This document shows positions 39,646 to 48,916 of a stretch of 64,000 bases of DNA, piece after piece. The position numbers and the translations under genes were made by a program. Below the pieces are notes generated by a model. That model had not been told where the DNA came from and made no database searches. It saw only the letters and a program-made list of their open reading frames with translations. The DNA comes from Dyadobacter sp. (lineage in GTDB: Bacteria; Bacteroidota; Bacteroidia; Cytophagales; Spirosomataceae), in contig NZ_JAGIAS010000010.1 of NCBI RefSeq assembly GCF_017744695.1, forward strand, positions 186,001 through 250,000, given 5' to 3'. The first letter of the stretch is position 1, and each line of letters starts with the position of its first letter.

Positions 39646-42141
39646 ATGAAAAATCTGTTCTCCTGGCAACGTCTCTGGCCTCACCTGGTAGCTGTCATCG
39701 GTTTTATGATCTTGTCCGTCGCTTACGTTTCACCCGTGCTGCAAGGCAAGAAACTCAGCGCTACCGACGAGATCCAGGCACTGGGCGGTGCGCGGGAGGT
39801 AATGGATTATTACAAGCAAACCGGTGAGCGGTCGTGGTGGACCAACGGCATGTTCGCGGGGATGCCGGCGTATCTTGTCTCGGCCGACTATCCGACCAGC
39901 ATTCCAACCAAAATAGGGCAGGCGGTGAACAAATTACTTCCGGCGCCAGCCAATTATTTCCTGATTGGCATGGTGAGCGCTTATGTGTTGTTTCTCGTGC
40001 TCGGGGCCGGCGGCTGGCTTGCAGCAATAGGCGCTGTGGCTTTTTCATTCTCCTGTTTCAACGTCATCAACCTGGAAGCCGGGCATATTTCGCAGGTGAT
40101 TGCGATCATGTATGCGCCGGGCGTGCTTGCGGGCGTGATACTCGCTTTCCGTCGTAACTGGCTGGTGGGAGCGGCGCTTACCGCATTCTTCCTCTCATTG
40201 GAATTGTATGCGAACCACGTACAGATCACCTATTACCTTGGGATCGGGATCGTCATTCTGGTAATCATCGAAAGTGTTGCATTGATTAAAAAGGGCCTTG
40301 GAAAAGACCTGGTAATAATACTTGGCGGACTTGCCCTGGCGGCAGTGGTAGCCGTCGGGACGCATACTACGCGCCTTTGGAACGCTTATGACTATACCAA
40401 GGAAACGATCCGCGGGAAATCGGAGCTGACCACGACAGGCAAAGACGCAGCTGCCAAAAAAGGCAACGGACTGGATAAGGAATATGCATTTACGTACAGC
40501 TATGGCTTGGGTGAGTTGCTTACCCTGGTAATCCCCAATGCATATGGCGGCGCCTCTTCCGGCCCGCTTTCGAATAATTCGGAAACCTTCAAAGCAATTA
40601 CAAGCCGTGGCATCGACGCTTCCACGGCCCAGAATATCATTCAGCAACTGCCGCTTTACTGGGGTGACCAGCCGATTATGGGTGGTCCCAACTACATCGG
40701 TGCCATTGTATTTTTCCTGTTTGTGCTCGGGTTATTTATTGTTAAAAATCCATTGAAATATTGGGCCGCGGGTGTGATCGTGCTCTACGTAATATGGGCG
40801 CTCGGGAAGAGTCTGGCCGGGATAAACTACCTGTTTTTCGACTATTTCCCGATGTTCAACAAGTTCCGGGCCATGACGATGGTGATCTCGTTGGCGCAGC
40901 TGTTGATGGTCATGGTGGGCATTATGGCCCTGTCGGCGATTGCGCAAAAGAAGGTCACCGCGAAGGATTTGCAGAAGCCATTCCTGATTTCCGTAGGCAT
41001 TACCGGCGGGCTCATGCTGATTATGGCATTGTTGCCCGGATTATTTTTCAGCTTCAAGAGCGCAAACGATCCGATGGCCGAGCTTGCGCAGCAGTATGGA
41101 CAACAGGCGCAAAGTCCTGAGTTTGGCCAGTTGCTCCTGAATTCAGTGGTTCAGGATCGTGAAGGCCTCATGAAGGGCGATGCGATCCGGGGACTCGTAT
41201 TCATTGCATTGGCGGCTGCGTTGGTATGGTTCTATGCCCAGGACAAGCTGAAATCGACGGTATTTTATGCCGTACTCCTCGTACTGGTTATTTTTGATTT
41301 GTTTGGTGTTGATAAAAGATACCTCAACAACGATGATTTTGTAAGCGCTTACGTGGCCCAGGGGGTGACAACGCCGTCACCGGCCGACGAGCAGATCCTG
41401 CGCGATACCGATCCGGATTACCGGGTATATGATGTGGCGTCGCAAGGAGGGCCTTTCAATAGCGCACAGGCATCCTATTTCCACAAATCGCTGGGCGGGT
41501 ATCACGCTGCCAAAATGCGTCGCTACCAGGAGCTTTTCGAAAATCAGTTTTTTACTGAGAAGCCGAATATGGAAGTGCTGAATATGCTGAACGCCAAGTA
41601 TTTCATTACGCCGGATCAGCAGGGTAACAAAGTAGCACAGCCCAACCCGCAGGCTTACGGCCACGCTTGGTTTGTGAAGTCCTTTAAAGTTGTGCCGAAT
41701 GCGGACGCCGAAATGGCTGCGTTGGGCACAGTGAATCTGCGCACGGAAGCGGTGGTTGATCAGCGTTTTGCGTCTAAACTGGAAGGACTGAAAGCAGGCG
41801 CGGATTCAACGGCCAAAATCAGCCTGATTTCCTATAAGCCGAATGAGCTGGTGTATGAGACCAATGCCAATGCGGAAGGACTGGCCGTGTTTTCGGAGAT
41901 TTATTACAATGTCCGCAATGAATGGCAGGTGACGATCGACGACAAACCTGCCGATATGCTGCGCGCCAATTACGTGTTGCGTGCGCTGCGCGTACCTGCG
42001 GGCAAGCACACGATCAAGTTCCGTTTCGAGCCGGTTTCGGTGGCTGCGGGTAGTAAAATCGACCTTGTAAGCTCGTTGCTGCTGGTAGGACTAATAGCCG
42101 GCGCTCTTTTTGTTGAATCCAAAAGAAAGAAGAGCGCATGA
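39646..42141 (+). CDS. YfhO family membrane protein
   Basis: An 831-residue membrane protein. A GT-C-like hydrophobic core of about twelve helices occupies residues 10-570, with a large extracytoplasmic loop near 45-95 (SATDEIQALGG, WWTNGMFAGMPAY). A soluble C-terminal domain (about 580-800) ends with a last helix (SSLLLVGLIAGALF). In Firmicutes YfhO works in glycosylation of lipoteichoic acid; here it probably transfers a sugar from a lipid carrier to an envelope glycan. Its stop overlaps the next start by ATGA, so translation is coupled. Confidence 0.9.
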   Translation: MKNLFSWQRLWPHLVAVIGFMILSVAYVSPVLQGKKLSATDEIQALGGAREVMDYYKQTGERSWWTNGMFAGMPAYLVSADYPTSIPTKIGQAVNKLLPAPANYFLIGMVSAYVLFLVLGAGGWLAAIGAVAFSFSCFNVINLEAGHISQVIAIMYAPGVLAGVILAFRRNWLVGAALTAFFLSLELYANHVQITYYLGIGIVILVIIESVALIKKGLGKDLVIILGGLALAAVVAVGTHTTRLWNAYDYTKETIRGKSELTTTGKDAAAKKGNGLDKEYAFTYSYGLGELLTLVIPNAYGGASSGPLSNNSETFKAITSRGIDASTAQNIIQQLPLYWGDQPIMGGPNYIGAIVFFLFVLGLFIVKNPLKYWAAGVIVLYVIWALGKSLAGINYLFFDYFPMFNKFRAMTMVISLAQLLMVMVGIMALSAIAQKKVTAKDLQKPFLISVGITGGLMLIMALLPGLFFSFKSANDPMAELAQQYGQQAQSPEFGQLLLNSVVQDREGLMKGDAIRGLVFIALAAALVWFYAQDKLKSTVFYAVLLVLVIFDLFGVDKRYLNNDDFVSAYVAQGVTTPSPADEQILRDTDPDYRVYDVASQGGPFNSAQASYFHKSLGGYHAAKMRRYQELFENQFFTEKPNMEVLNMLNAKYFITPDQQGNKVAQPNPQAYGHAWFVKSFKVVPNADAEMAALGTVNLRTEAVVDQRFASKLEGLKAGADSTAKISLISYKPNELVYETNANAEGLAVFSEIYYNVRNEWQVTIDDKPADMLRANYVLRALRVPAGKHTIKFRFEPVSVAAGSKIDLVSSLLLVGLIAGALFVESKRKKSA

Positions 42142-42665
42142 CCGATCGTCGCTATCCTATTGGCCCTATCGCGTTGAAGGAGACTTATTCCGACGACGAA
42201 ATCCATGAGTTTATACGCGTCATCGCCGAAATCCCCGCCGAGTACCGGAAGCGGGTCGAAAACCTTTCGGACGAGGATTTGCTGAAAACATACAGAGAGG
42301 GAAGCTGGAATATCCGGCAGCTCATTCACCATGTGGCCGACCTGCAATTTGTGCATTACCTGCGGATGAAAAAGGCTATTACCGAACCGGATTACAACGA
42401 GGTAACGCTCATTGATATGAATGCCTGGGCTGGTACGCCCGATTCGCTGAATGTGCCTGTCGGGGCCTCACTGGCCATTCTCGAAGGGACACACGCACGT
42501 TATGCCTACCTGGCCGGAACGCTCAGCGACGAGCAGTTTGCCCGTCGTTACTTCCACTCGCCCCGGGGGGTCTGGCTCGATCAGAGACAAGCGCTGGCGA
42601 TGTCGGTATGGCATGTGCGTCATCATCTGGCGCACATTGATCTCGCATTGGGTAATATCGGATAG
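42138..42665 (+). CDS. YfiT/BstA-like DinB family metal-dependent transferase
   Basis: A 175-residue four-helix-bundle protein of the DinB/YfiT superfamily. Metal-binding histidines are present in QLIHHVADL and WHVRHHLAHI, the pattern of bacillithiol transferase BstA. The N-terminus YPIGPIALKETY matches YfiT proteins. It may conjugate a thiol cofactor to electrophiles; many Bacteroidota are reported to use bacillithiol-like chemistry, but the cofactor here is inferred. It overlaps YfhO by 4 bp and is followed by DUF2905 after 2 bp. Confidence 0.88.
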   Translation: MTDRRYPIGPIALKETYSDDEIHEFIRVIAEIPAEYRKRVENLSDEDLLKTYREGSWNIRQLIHHVADLQFVHYLRMKKAITEPDYNEVTLIDMNAWAGTPDSLNVPVGASLAILEGTHARYAYLAGTLSDEQFARRYFHSPRGVWLDQRQALAMSVWHVRHHLAHIDLALGNIG

Positions 42666-42667
42666 CG

Positions 42668-42895
42668 ATGTCTCAGGCGACAGGCAAATACCTCATTGTC
42701 ATTGGTCTGCTGGTGGTACTGGTCGGCGTTGTCGTGTACTTCCTCAGCGACAAGCTGCATTGGCTGGGCCGCCTTCCCGGAGATATTCGCGTCGAAAGAG
42801 AGAATTTCCGGTTCTATTTCCCGATTACCACCATGTTACTCCTCAGCGGGTTGCTCAACCTGCTGATCTGGCTCTTCCGGAAATTCATGCATTAG
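42668..42895 (+). CDS. DUF2905 family membrane protein
   Basis: A 75-residue protein with two membrane helices (about 8-26 and 51-70) and the family core LHWLGRLPGDIRVERENFRFYFPITTMLL split between them. The function is unknown. It closes the YfhO-YfiT unit. Confidence 0.9.
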   Translation: MSQATGKYLIVIGLLVVLVGVVVYFLSDKLHWLGRLPGDIRVERENFRFYFPITTMLLLSGLLNLLIWLFRKFMH

Positions 42896-42932
42896 TGCGG
42901 CTGTATTTCTATCAGCTTAATAACCAGGGTTA

Positions 42933-42940
42933 TAAATTTG
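42933..42940 (+). promoter_or_regulatory. Candidate promoter of the McrB-like gene
   Basis: TAAATTTG matches the Bacteroidota -7 element exactly and lies 87 bp before the McrB start, so the defence pair is likely transcribed separately. No clear -33 element is seen. Confidence 0.45.
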
Positions 42941-43027
42941 TCCGAAGAGGCGGTTTAGCTTGGGAGAGAACAAAATATCATTCATCTTTAAGCCACTTGA
43001 ATGATATGTTTTCTAACACACTATTTC

Positions 43028-44593
43028 ATGGAATTTTTCGAGCAGCTCACCCGCTTTCTGGCCCAATGCCAGACCGAAAACCTCAAAACCTCCCATTTCG
43101 CAGGCAAGCTGGAAGGGCTTAAAGTCAAAATCAGTTTCGGGAAAGGCAACCCTGCGCGGGTGCCATGGATCGCGTTGCTGGCCCCAGGGCAGCATATCAG
43201 CAATGGTATTTATCCATTTTACCTTTTTTACAAAAATCAGCGGCTACTCGTGCTGGCGTTCGGTATAAGCGAGACGCTTTCTCCGGAAATACCCTGGCAG
43301 CAACCCGAGGCAGAAACGATCAACAGTTACTTTAAACGGCACGGACTAGGCAGGCCGGCGAGGTACGGCGGCTCGTTTGTATTCCGGGTTTATGAAGTTG
43401 ATAGTCTTAGTAAAGAGCAAGTTGAGGCCGATTTGCAGGAAATACTGGGTATTTATAAGGCTACCCTTGGAGGGAGCACTGCGGCAGCGCCACTTTTCGA
43501 CTATCGGGCGTTCCATCAGAATGCCCTGGAAAACGGCCTGCAAATCGATCCGGATCTCGTGCTACGCTTCGCGGCGGCACTGATCGCAAAGCCATTTGTG
43601 ATCCTGACAGGGCTTTCAGGTGCCGGAAAAACACGCCTGGCGCATGCATTTGCCCAATGGATTTGCGAAACGGAAGATCAGATCTGTCTGGTGCCGGTAG
43701 GGGCCGACTGGACCAATCGTGAGCCGCTTCTGGGGTTCCCGAATGCGCTGGAAGCAGGGCAATATGTAAAGCCGGAAAGTGGCGTTGTCGATTTGCTGGT
43801 ATCGGCGGAAACTAATACCGACAAGCCGTATTTCCTGATCCTCGACGAAATGAACCTGAGCCATGTGGAGCGGTATTTTGCCGACTTTCTGAGCGGAATG
43901 GAGTCGGGGGAGTCGATACGGCTGCATAACGAACCTGCCGGGGTAGTGCCGCCGCGTGTCCGGGTATCGCCTAATCTGTTCATGATCGGGACCGTCAATA
44001 TCGATGAAACTACTTATATGTTCAGCCCCAAGGTGCTCGATCGGGCGAGTGTGATAGAGTTCAGCATTTCGAAGGAAGAAATGCAGGCATACCTGCTATC
44101 GGTGCGGAAAACGGAGGCAGGTACCCTTCTTGCGAATGGCGCGAATGGGGCGGAAGCGTTTGTGGAAATGGCGCGTAACAGTATGCCGGAAAGCCCGATC
44201 CGGGCGCAGCTCTCCGATGAATTGCTTGCATTATTTGAAATATTAAAACCGGCGGGGGCGGAATTCGGCTACCGGAGTGCAGCGGAAATCCTGCGGTTTG
44301 CGGCGGTGATCAGCGAGCTTGGGGCCAAATGGCCGGTGCAGAAGGTGATGGACGCGGCTTTGATGCAAAAGCTCCTGCCTAAAATTTACGGTTCGCGCAG
44401 GAAGTTGGAACCCGTATTGAAAGCATTGGGCAGGCGTTGTATCGCTGATCCAGACTTGCTCGACGACTACCTGGCGGGCAAGAAGGATTTGTCCGGACCG
44501 CAAGCAGTACATTACCCCGCTGCATTGGAGAAAATAAGGCGCATTTACCTGAACCTGATCGATCATGGGTTTGCTAGTTTCGCCGAAGCCTGA
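43028..44593 (+). CDS. McrB-like AAA+ GTPase with MrcB N-terminal domain
   Basis: A 521-residue protein. Residues 1-150 fit the MrcB N-terminal (DUF3578) domain, a likely modified-DNA reader. The AAA+ domain follows with Walker A GLSGAGKT (near residue 196), Walker B FLILDEMNLSHVERYF, and the sensor region MIGTVNIDETTYMF...DRASVIEF in place of the usual McrB ADRS/ALRRRF. McrB-type motors translocate along DNA and activate a nuclease partner. The next gene starts on the last base of its TGA, so the pair is translationally coupled. The ATG at 43028 is chosen over 43001 because the domain begins there. Confidence 0.88.
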   Translation: MEFFEQLTRFLAQCQTENLKTSHFAGKLEGLKVKISFGKGNPARVPWIALLAPGQHISNGIYPFYLFYKNQRLLVLAFGISETLSPEIPWQQPEAETINSYFKRHGLGRPARYGGSFVFRVYEVDSLSKEQVEADLQEILGIYKATLGGSTAAAPLFDYRAFHQNALENGLQIDPDLVLRFAAALIAKPFVILTGLSGAGKTRLAHAFAQWICETEDQICLVPVGADWTNREPLLGFPNALEAGQYVKPESGVVDLLVSAETNTDKPYFLILDEMNLSHVERYFADFLSGMESGESIRLHNEPAGVVPPRVRVSPNLFMIGTVNIDETTYMFSPKVLDRASVIEFSISKEEMQAYLLSVRKTEAGTLLANGANGAEAFVEMARNSMPESPIRAQLSDELLALFEILKPAGAEFGYRSAAEILRFAAVISELGAKWPVQKVMDAALMQKLLPKIYGSRRKLEPVLKALGRRCIADPDLLDDYLAGKKDLSGPQAVHYPAALEKIRRIYLNLIDHGFASFAEA

Positions 44594-46851
44594 TGGAAGG
44601 GAATGAGCTTCTGATAACTACCGAAACGGGCGACGGTGCCGTTTCCATACGCATTATCGCGGAGGAACGCGGGGAACCAACCATTTTTCAACTGGACGAA
44701 TGGGAGGCATTTGAGCATGGCGAAGCCCGTATTCAGCTGCTGGAAGGCTGCTTTTATGAATACGAGGTATTGGGCGATTACCTGCTCCGGCCATCCCCTG
44801 CGGTGGTGCCTTCCCGTATTAACCCGTCGATGGGGCGACTCACACCGCACGTTTACGTCGGTACGCTTACGATTGAAGTGCTGCGGTTGGCGGATAATGC
44901 CAGTTGTGGTGAGTTAAGAGTGGAGATTCGTTCAAAAAAGGCCAGTTACCGAACCGATTACCGCCTGATGCTGGAAGGTATCACCGAGCACTGCACCGAT
45001 CTGCTGTTTTACTATAATGCACCGGTTACCCATCCTTTTGCACCCGACTACCTGACGGATCCGAAGACGCTTTATCAGCGGTTTGCTTTTGTGAATGCGG
45101 TACTCACCAGCCGCGGGTTTGAGATCGCATTCCAGAAGATAATCCGCAACCCGATCACGAAATGGCAAGGAGAAGCAGCGGAAAGGGACATCCGCAACGC
45201 CGGGCGCCCCGACCGGAATACGGTCGTTCAGCTGAAAAAGCGAGGCAACCGTATGGTCCTTCCCGATCATCATATTCTTAAAAAGCAACTGGCTTCGGTA
45301 CCCGCGCGGATAATGGTCGGTTCGAAAACAGACTCCGTCGATACCGCCGAAAATCGTTTCGTAAAGCATGCATTGGAGGTTTTTGCGGGTTTTGTCAGCC
45401 ATATTAAAAGCATTGCCCCGGAACGCAGCCGATTCGGCCACGAGGCGGGCGTATTGGAAAATCACCTGAACCAGATGCTTTCCGCCCCCTTGTTCAAAGA
45501 GGTGGGGAAGCCAGTGCGGCTTGCATTGAATGGCCCCGGTCTGGTGCGGAAAGAAGGGTACAAGCAAATCCTGCGGGTTTGGCTGATGTTCGATCTGGCT
45601 GCGCGGTTGGTCTGGCGGGGTGGTGACGATGTGTATCATGCCGGCAAAAAGGATGTTGCCGTCCTGTACGAATACTGGTTGTTTTTCGAATTGCTTGACG
45701 TCGTAAAAAGCGTATTTGCCATTGAACCGACGCATATTGGCAACCTGGTGAAGCCAACGAAGAATGGATTGGGACTACAACTCAAACAAGGCCGCCATTT
45801 ACCCATTAGTGGTGTTTTCGACGCGGGCTCGCGGAAACTGAATGTCGAGTTCAGTTTCAACAGGTCGTTTTCCGGGCAGAATGACTATCCGCAGGCCGGT
45901 AGCTGGACGACCGGTATGCGGCCGGATTTTACATTGTCGATCTGGCCCGCCGGCGTTTCACAGGCCCAGGCCGAAACAGAAGAATTGATCGTACACATTC
46001 ATTTCGATGCCAAATACAAGGTTGAATCGGTTGCGGGCGTCTTCGGAGAGGACGAGACAGCACTCGGCCAGATTCAGACTGACCACAACCGTGACGATCT
46101 GTTGAAAATGCACAGCTACAAGGACGCCATACGCCGGACCGCGGGGGCGTATGTGCTCTATCCGGGCGCGGATGGGAAGGTCTACAAAAGAAAAGGATTC
46201 CACGAGCTGATTCCCGGCCTGGGGGCGTTCGCGATACGTCCCGCTAAAACCGATAACGGCCGTGAAGAACTGAAACGCTTTCTGCTCGATGTGGTAGCGC
46301 ATTTTCAGAACCGGGCTTCGCAGCGCGAAAAGGTAGCCTTCCGCAGTTTCGATATTTACAATAGCCGGTCGTCGGCGGATATGCGGGAGTTGTTGCCCGA
46401 AGCATTTGGTAAAAACCGTGACCTGATCCCTGACGATACTTTTGTGCTGGTCGGTTATTATAAAAACGACTTGCATCTCAACTGGATACGGAAGCATAAT
46501 CTGTACAACTTTCGTACCGGTGCCCGAAGTGGGTCGCTGTCGCTCGGCATTGCGGAAGTGAATGCGCGGTATTTGCTGCTGCACGGGCCGGCGCAGACAC
46601 AATCGGGCATGTTGTTCAAGCTGCATAACAGGGCCCCGAGGTTGTTTTCCAGGCAGGATCTAATACAAAAAGAATATCCGGACCCTTCCCGGGAGTTGTA
46701 TCTGGTGTATACCACGGACCCGGAAGTAGAGCCGGAGTTTACAGGTATGCGTTGGGATGTAACGCGGCTTCCGGGCTACCGCGCCAATCGTGCATCCGGC
46801 TTGCCGTTTTCCGTTACACTGACGGAACTGATGAAAGTGTTGGTAAAATGA
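44593..46851 (+). CDS. DUF2357 protein with PD-(D/E)XK nuclease domain (McrC-like)
   Basis: A 752-residue protein. An N-terminal beta-rich domain of the DUF2357 type covers about 1-280. A nuclease core holds RPDFTL (near residue 444) and FDAKYK (near 472), the PD-(D/E)XK signature, followed by QTDHNRDDLLKMHSYKDAI. A C-terminal region of about 140 residues (from DTFVLVGYYKND) is of unknown fold and could recognise target DNA. McrC and DUF2357 nucleases act with McrB motors against foreign, often modified, DNA. The 1-bp overlap with the McrB-like gene supports a two-component system. Confidence 0.87.
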   Translation: MEGNELLITTETGDGAVSIRIIAEERGEPTIFQLDEWEAFEHGEARIQLLEGCFYEYEVLGDYLLRPSPAVVPSRINPSMGRLTPHVYVGTLTIEVLRLADNASCGELRVEIRSKKASYRTDYRLMLEGITEHCTDLLFYYNAPVTHPFAPDYLTDPKTLYQRFAFVNAVLTSRGFEIAFQKIIRNPITKWQGEAAERDIRNAGRPDRNTVVQLKKRGNRMVLPDHHILKKQLASVPARIMVGSKTDSVDTAENRFVKHALEVFAGFVSHIKSIAPERSRFGHEAGVLENHLNQMLSAPLFKEVGKPVRLALNGPGLVRKEGYKQILRVWLMFDLAARLVWRGGDDVYHAGKKDVAVLYEYWLFFELLDVVKSVFAIEPTHIGNLVKPTKNGLGLQLKQGRHLPISGVFDAGSRKLNVEFSFNRSFSGQNDYPQAGSWTTGMRPDFTLSIWPAGVSQAQAETEELIVHIHFDAKYKVESVAGVFGEDETALGQIQTDHNRDDLLKMHSYKDAIRRTAGAYVLYPGADGKVYKRKGFHELIPGLGAFAIRPAKTDNGREELKRFLLDVVAHFQNRASQREKVAFRSFDIYNSRSSADMRELLPEAFGKNRDLIPDDTFVLVGYYKNDLHLNWIRKHNLYNFRTGARSGSLSLGIAEVNARYLLLHGPAQTQSGMLFKLHNRAPRLFSRQDLIQKEYPDPSRELYLVYTTDPEVEPEFTGMRWDVTRLPGYRANRASGLPFSVTLTELMKVLVK

Positions 46852-46938
46852 TAGCCGTTTTTCCGGTAGTATTTGCGGTGCCGGTCTTTTCATAGACATT
46901 ATCTGAAAATGTTTATCGCTTCCAATCCCGCATATTCA

Positions 46939-47700
46939 ATGAGAATTAAAACACTGGCAGTTGTATTGCTGCTGATTTCCTTCAACGCTTTCTCCCAGGC
47001 CAAACTGAGCATTGTCTTTATCGGTAACAGTATTACGCAGGGCAAGGGCGGCGACAATGGCTTTCCGCCACCTACACACGCCGTTAACTATTTGAAAGCC
47101 CAAAAGGGGGTCGAAGATGTCTTGTATGCGAACGTAGGGCGGAGCGGCTCCACCACGGTTGATTGGCTGCCTGAAACAGGCAAATATTTCACGCTGGCCA
47201 CTACGGCGGCCGATAGTTTGTATCTCAAAAAGGACCATCAATTGCTGTTTTCGATGAAACTGGGGACCAATGATAGTGCCATACAAGGCCCTAACGGATC
47301 GCCCGTTTCAAAGGAAAACTACAAAAAGAATGTGCAGACGATCGTTTCCGAACTACTGAAACGGTATCCGGGGAGCAAAGTCATCATTCACCATCCGATT
47401 TGGTATAGTACCAACACCTACAACCGTTCCAAATATCTGGCAGAAGGCCTGGAACGGCTTCAAACTTACGTACCTGAGCTCGATGCGCTGATTGATGAAT
47501 ACAAAACCGCTGAGCCGGGGCGGGTTTTTAAAGGGGATACCAAAGCATTCAAATACTTCAAAAAGCATTACCTCAAACTCTTCAAGCCCGAAAACGGACA
47601 GCAGGGCGTGTTTTACCTGCACCCCAATGTAGAAGGCGTCGCAGTTCTGGGTGAGTTTTGGGGGAAAGCGATCAAAAAGAGGGTGCTTGCGGGAATTTGA
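46939..47700 (+). CDS. Secreted SGNH/GDSL hydrolase
   Basis: A 253-residue protein with a signal peptide (to about FSQ, residue 20) and SGNH blocks: block I FIGNSITQG (nucleophile Ser), block II with NVGRSGSTT, block III LGTNDS, and block V HPNVEGV (catalytic His). The enzymes are esterases, often deacetylating glycans. The ATG at 46939 is chosen because the signal peptide begins there. It lies 87 bp after the nuclease gene and is probably unrelated to it. Confidence 0.88.
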   Translation: MRIKTLAVVLLLISFNAFSQAKLSIVFIGNSITQGKGGDNGFPPPTHAVNYLKAQKGVEDVLYANVGRSGSTTVDWLPETGKYFTLATTAADSLYLKKDHQLLFSMKLGTNDSAIQGPNGSPVSKENYKKNVQTIVSELLKRYPGSKVIIHHPIWYSTNTYNRSKYLAEGLERLQTYVPELDALIDEYKTAEPGRVFKGDTKAFKYFKKHYLKLFKPENGQQGVFYLHPNVEGVAVLGEFWGKAIKKRVLAGI

Positions 47701-47720
47701 TGTATCGAAAGGAAATAGCG

Positions 47721-48824
47721 TCACCAAATCAATTCGTAATGAGTACTCCGACCGCCGGAATTGGATTTTTGGAGTATCCCTTTTTCTATCAAATCGTTGA
47801 TATCCCTGGTCGCCGTGTCCTGTGAGCATTTTGTCATTTTGGCCCATTTGGAAGAAGACAGACTACCGAAGAACGCTTCTTGCATCCGGTTTACCATAGT
47901 TCTCTGTCTTGTGTTCAAAGCAGTGGATGCATGCTTGTCCCAGAAATCTACCCGTTTGAGGATAGCTATGAGCGTTTCCTCCGTTGCTGTGACGGCATCT
48001 TTTAGGCATGATAAATACCATTCGAGCCAGTTTGTAATGTCCAAATCACCTTTTTGAGTGGTTTCCAGAATGTGGTAGTATTCTTTTCGCCGTTTGCGTA
48101 TCTGCGAAGACATGCTATAATAGCGCTGAGCGCTGCTATCAGCTCTTGCCAGCTGCATATCCGCTATTGCACGTGCAATGCGCCCGTTTCCATCGTCAAA
48201 AGGGTGTATCGTGACAAACCAAAGATGCGCTATGCCGGATTTGAGGACCGGATCCAGGGGCTGGTTGTGGTTAAACCATTCCAGGAACAATTTCATTTCT
48301 GTTTCAAGACGTGAGGCATCGGGCGCTTCGAAGTGGACGATTTCTCTTCCGATCGCTCCGGAGACAACCTGCATCGGGCCCTTCTCGTTGTCTCGCCACT
48401 GGTTTGTAAGAATTTTGAACATCCCGCTCCTTCCGCTGGGAAACAGCGACGATTGCCAGCCAAATAATCGTTCGTCCGAGAGTGGCATATGGTAGTTTTG
48501 AGTCGCATCCAGTACCATTTCGACCACTCCGTCTACATTTCTGTCGGAGGGAACCAGGCCAGCGATTTCCAATCCCAGGCGCCGGGCGATCGAAGAGCGG
48601 ACTTGGTCAGTGTTCAGTATTTCTCCTTCGATTTCCGACGACTTTACCACGTCTTCCGTCAAGGCTTTTAGCGCGGCGTCAGTGCGCGCCGAAAAGCCGA
48701 GGGCTTCCATTGTACCCGATATCTTGCCCTGAAGGTATCGCACCTGGCTCAATGCCGGAAGGAGCGCTGCATCGTCCCAGGTAAAGGAAGGCCAGTTGTA
48801 ATGTTGATGAATGTAGCGAGGCAT
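47721..48824 (-). CDS. Fic family AMP-transferase, class II autoinhibited
   Basis: A 367-residue protein with a DUF4172-like N-terminus (WPSFTWDDAALLPAL), an inhibitory helix SSEIEG (matching [S/T]xxxE[G/N], residues about 62-67), the Fic motif HPFDDGNGRIAR (about 206-217) and a C-terminal winged helix (residues about 305-367). Fic enzymes transfer AMP to hydroxyl side chains of target proteins. The inhibitory Glu in the same chain keeps it silent until released, so it is not a simple toxin-antitoxin pair. The C-terminal HTH and a repeat cluster in its promoter suggest self-regulation. Confidence 0.92.
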   Translation of the reverse strand: MPRYIHQHYNWPSFTWDDAALLPALSQVRYLQGKISGTMEALGFSARTDAALKALTEDVVKSSEIEGEILNTDQVRSSIARRLGLEIAGLVPSDRNVDGVVEMVLDATQNYHMPLSDERLFGWQSSLFPSGRSGMFKILTNQWRDNEKGPMQVVSGAIGREIVHFEAPDASRLETEMKLFLEWFNHNQPLDPVLKSGIAHLWFVTIHPFDDGNGRIARAIADMQLARADSSAQRYYSMSSQIRKRRKEYYHILETTQKGDLDITNWLEWYLSCLKDAVTATEETLIAILKRVDFWDKHASTALNTRQRTMVNRMQEAFFGSLSSSKWAKMTKCSQDTATRDINDLIEKGILQKSNSGGRSTHYELIW

Positions 48825-48850
48825 AGTTCATATTTACGGTGAATATAGTG

Positions 48851-48896
48851 AATATTCTCCGCAAATGTGCGGGGAATATTGGGGCTATTCTCCGCA
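48851..48896. promoter_or_regulatory. Putative operator upstream of the Fic gene
   Basis: AATATTCTCCGC (48851-48862) and GCGGGGAATATT (48869-48880) form an inverted pair with one mismatch and a 6-bp centre. A third half site CTATTCTCCGCA follows at 48885-48896. It lies 27-72 bp upstream of the Fic start and is suited to control by the winged helix of the Fic protein itself. Confidence 0.5.
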
Positions 48897-48916
48897 TTGT
48901 ATTCTCGGGATGCAAA

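Noticed and set aside
47721..48824. Fic gene as half of a toxin-antitoxin pair
   Set aside because: The inhibitory motif SSEIEG lies in the same chain, so no separate antitoxin is expected, and none is seen adjacent.
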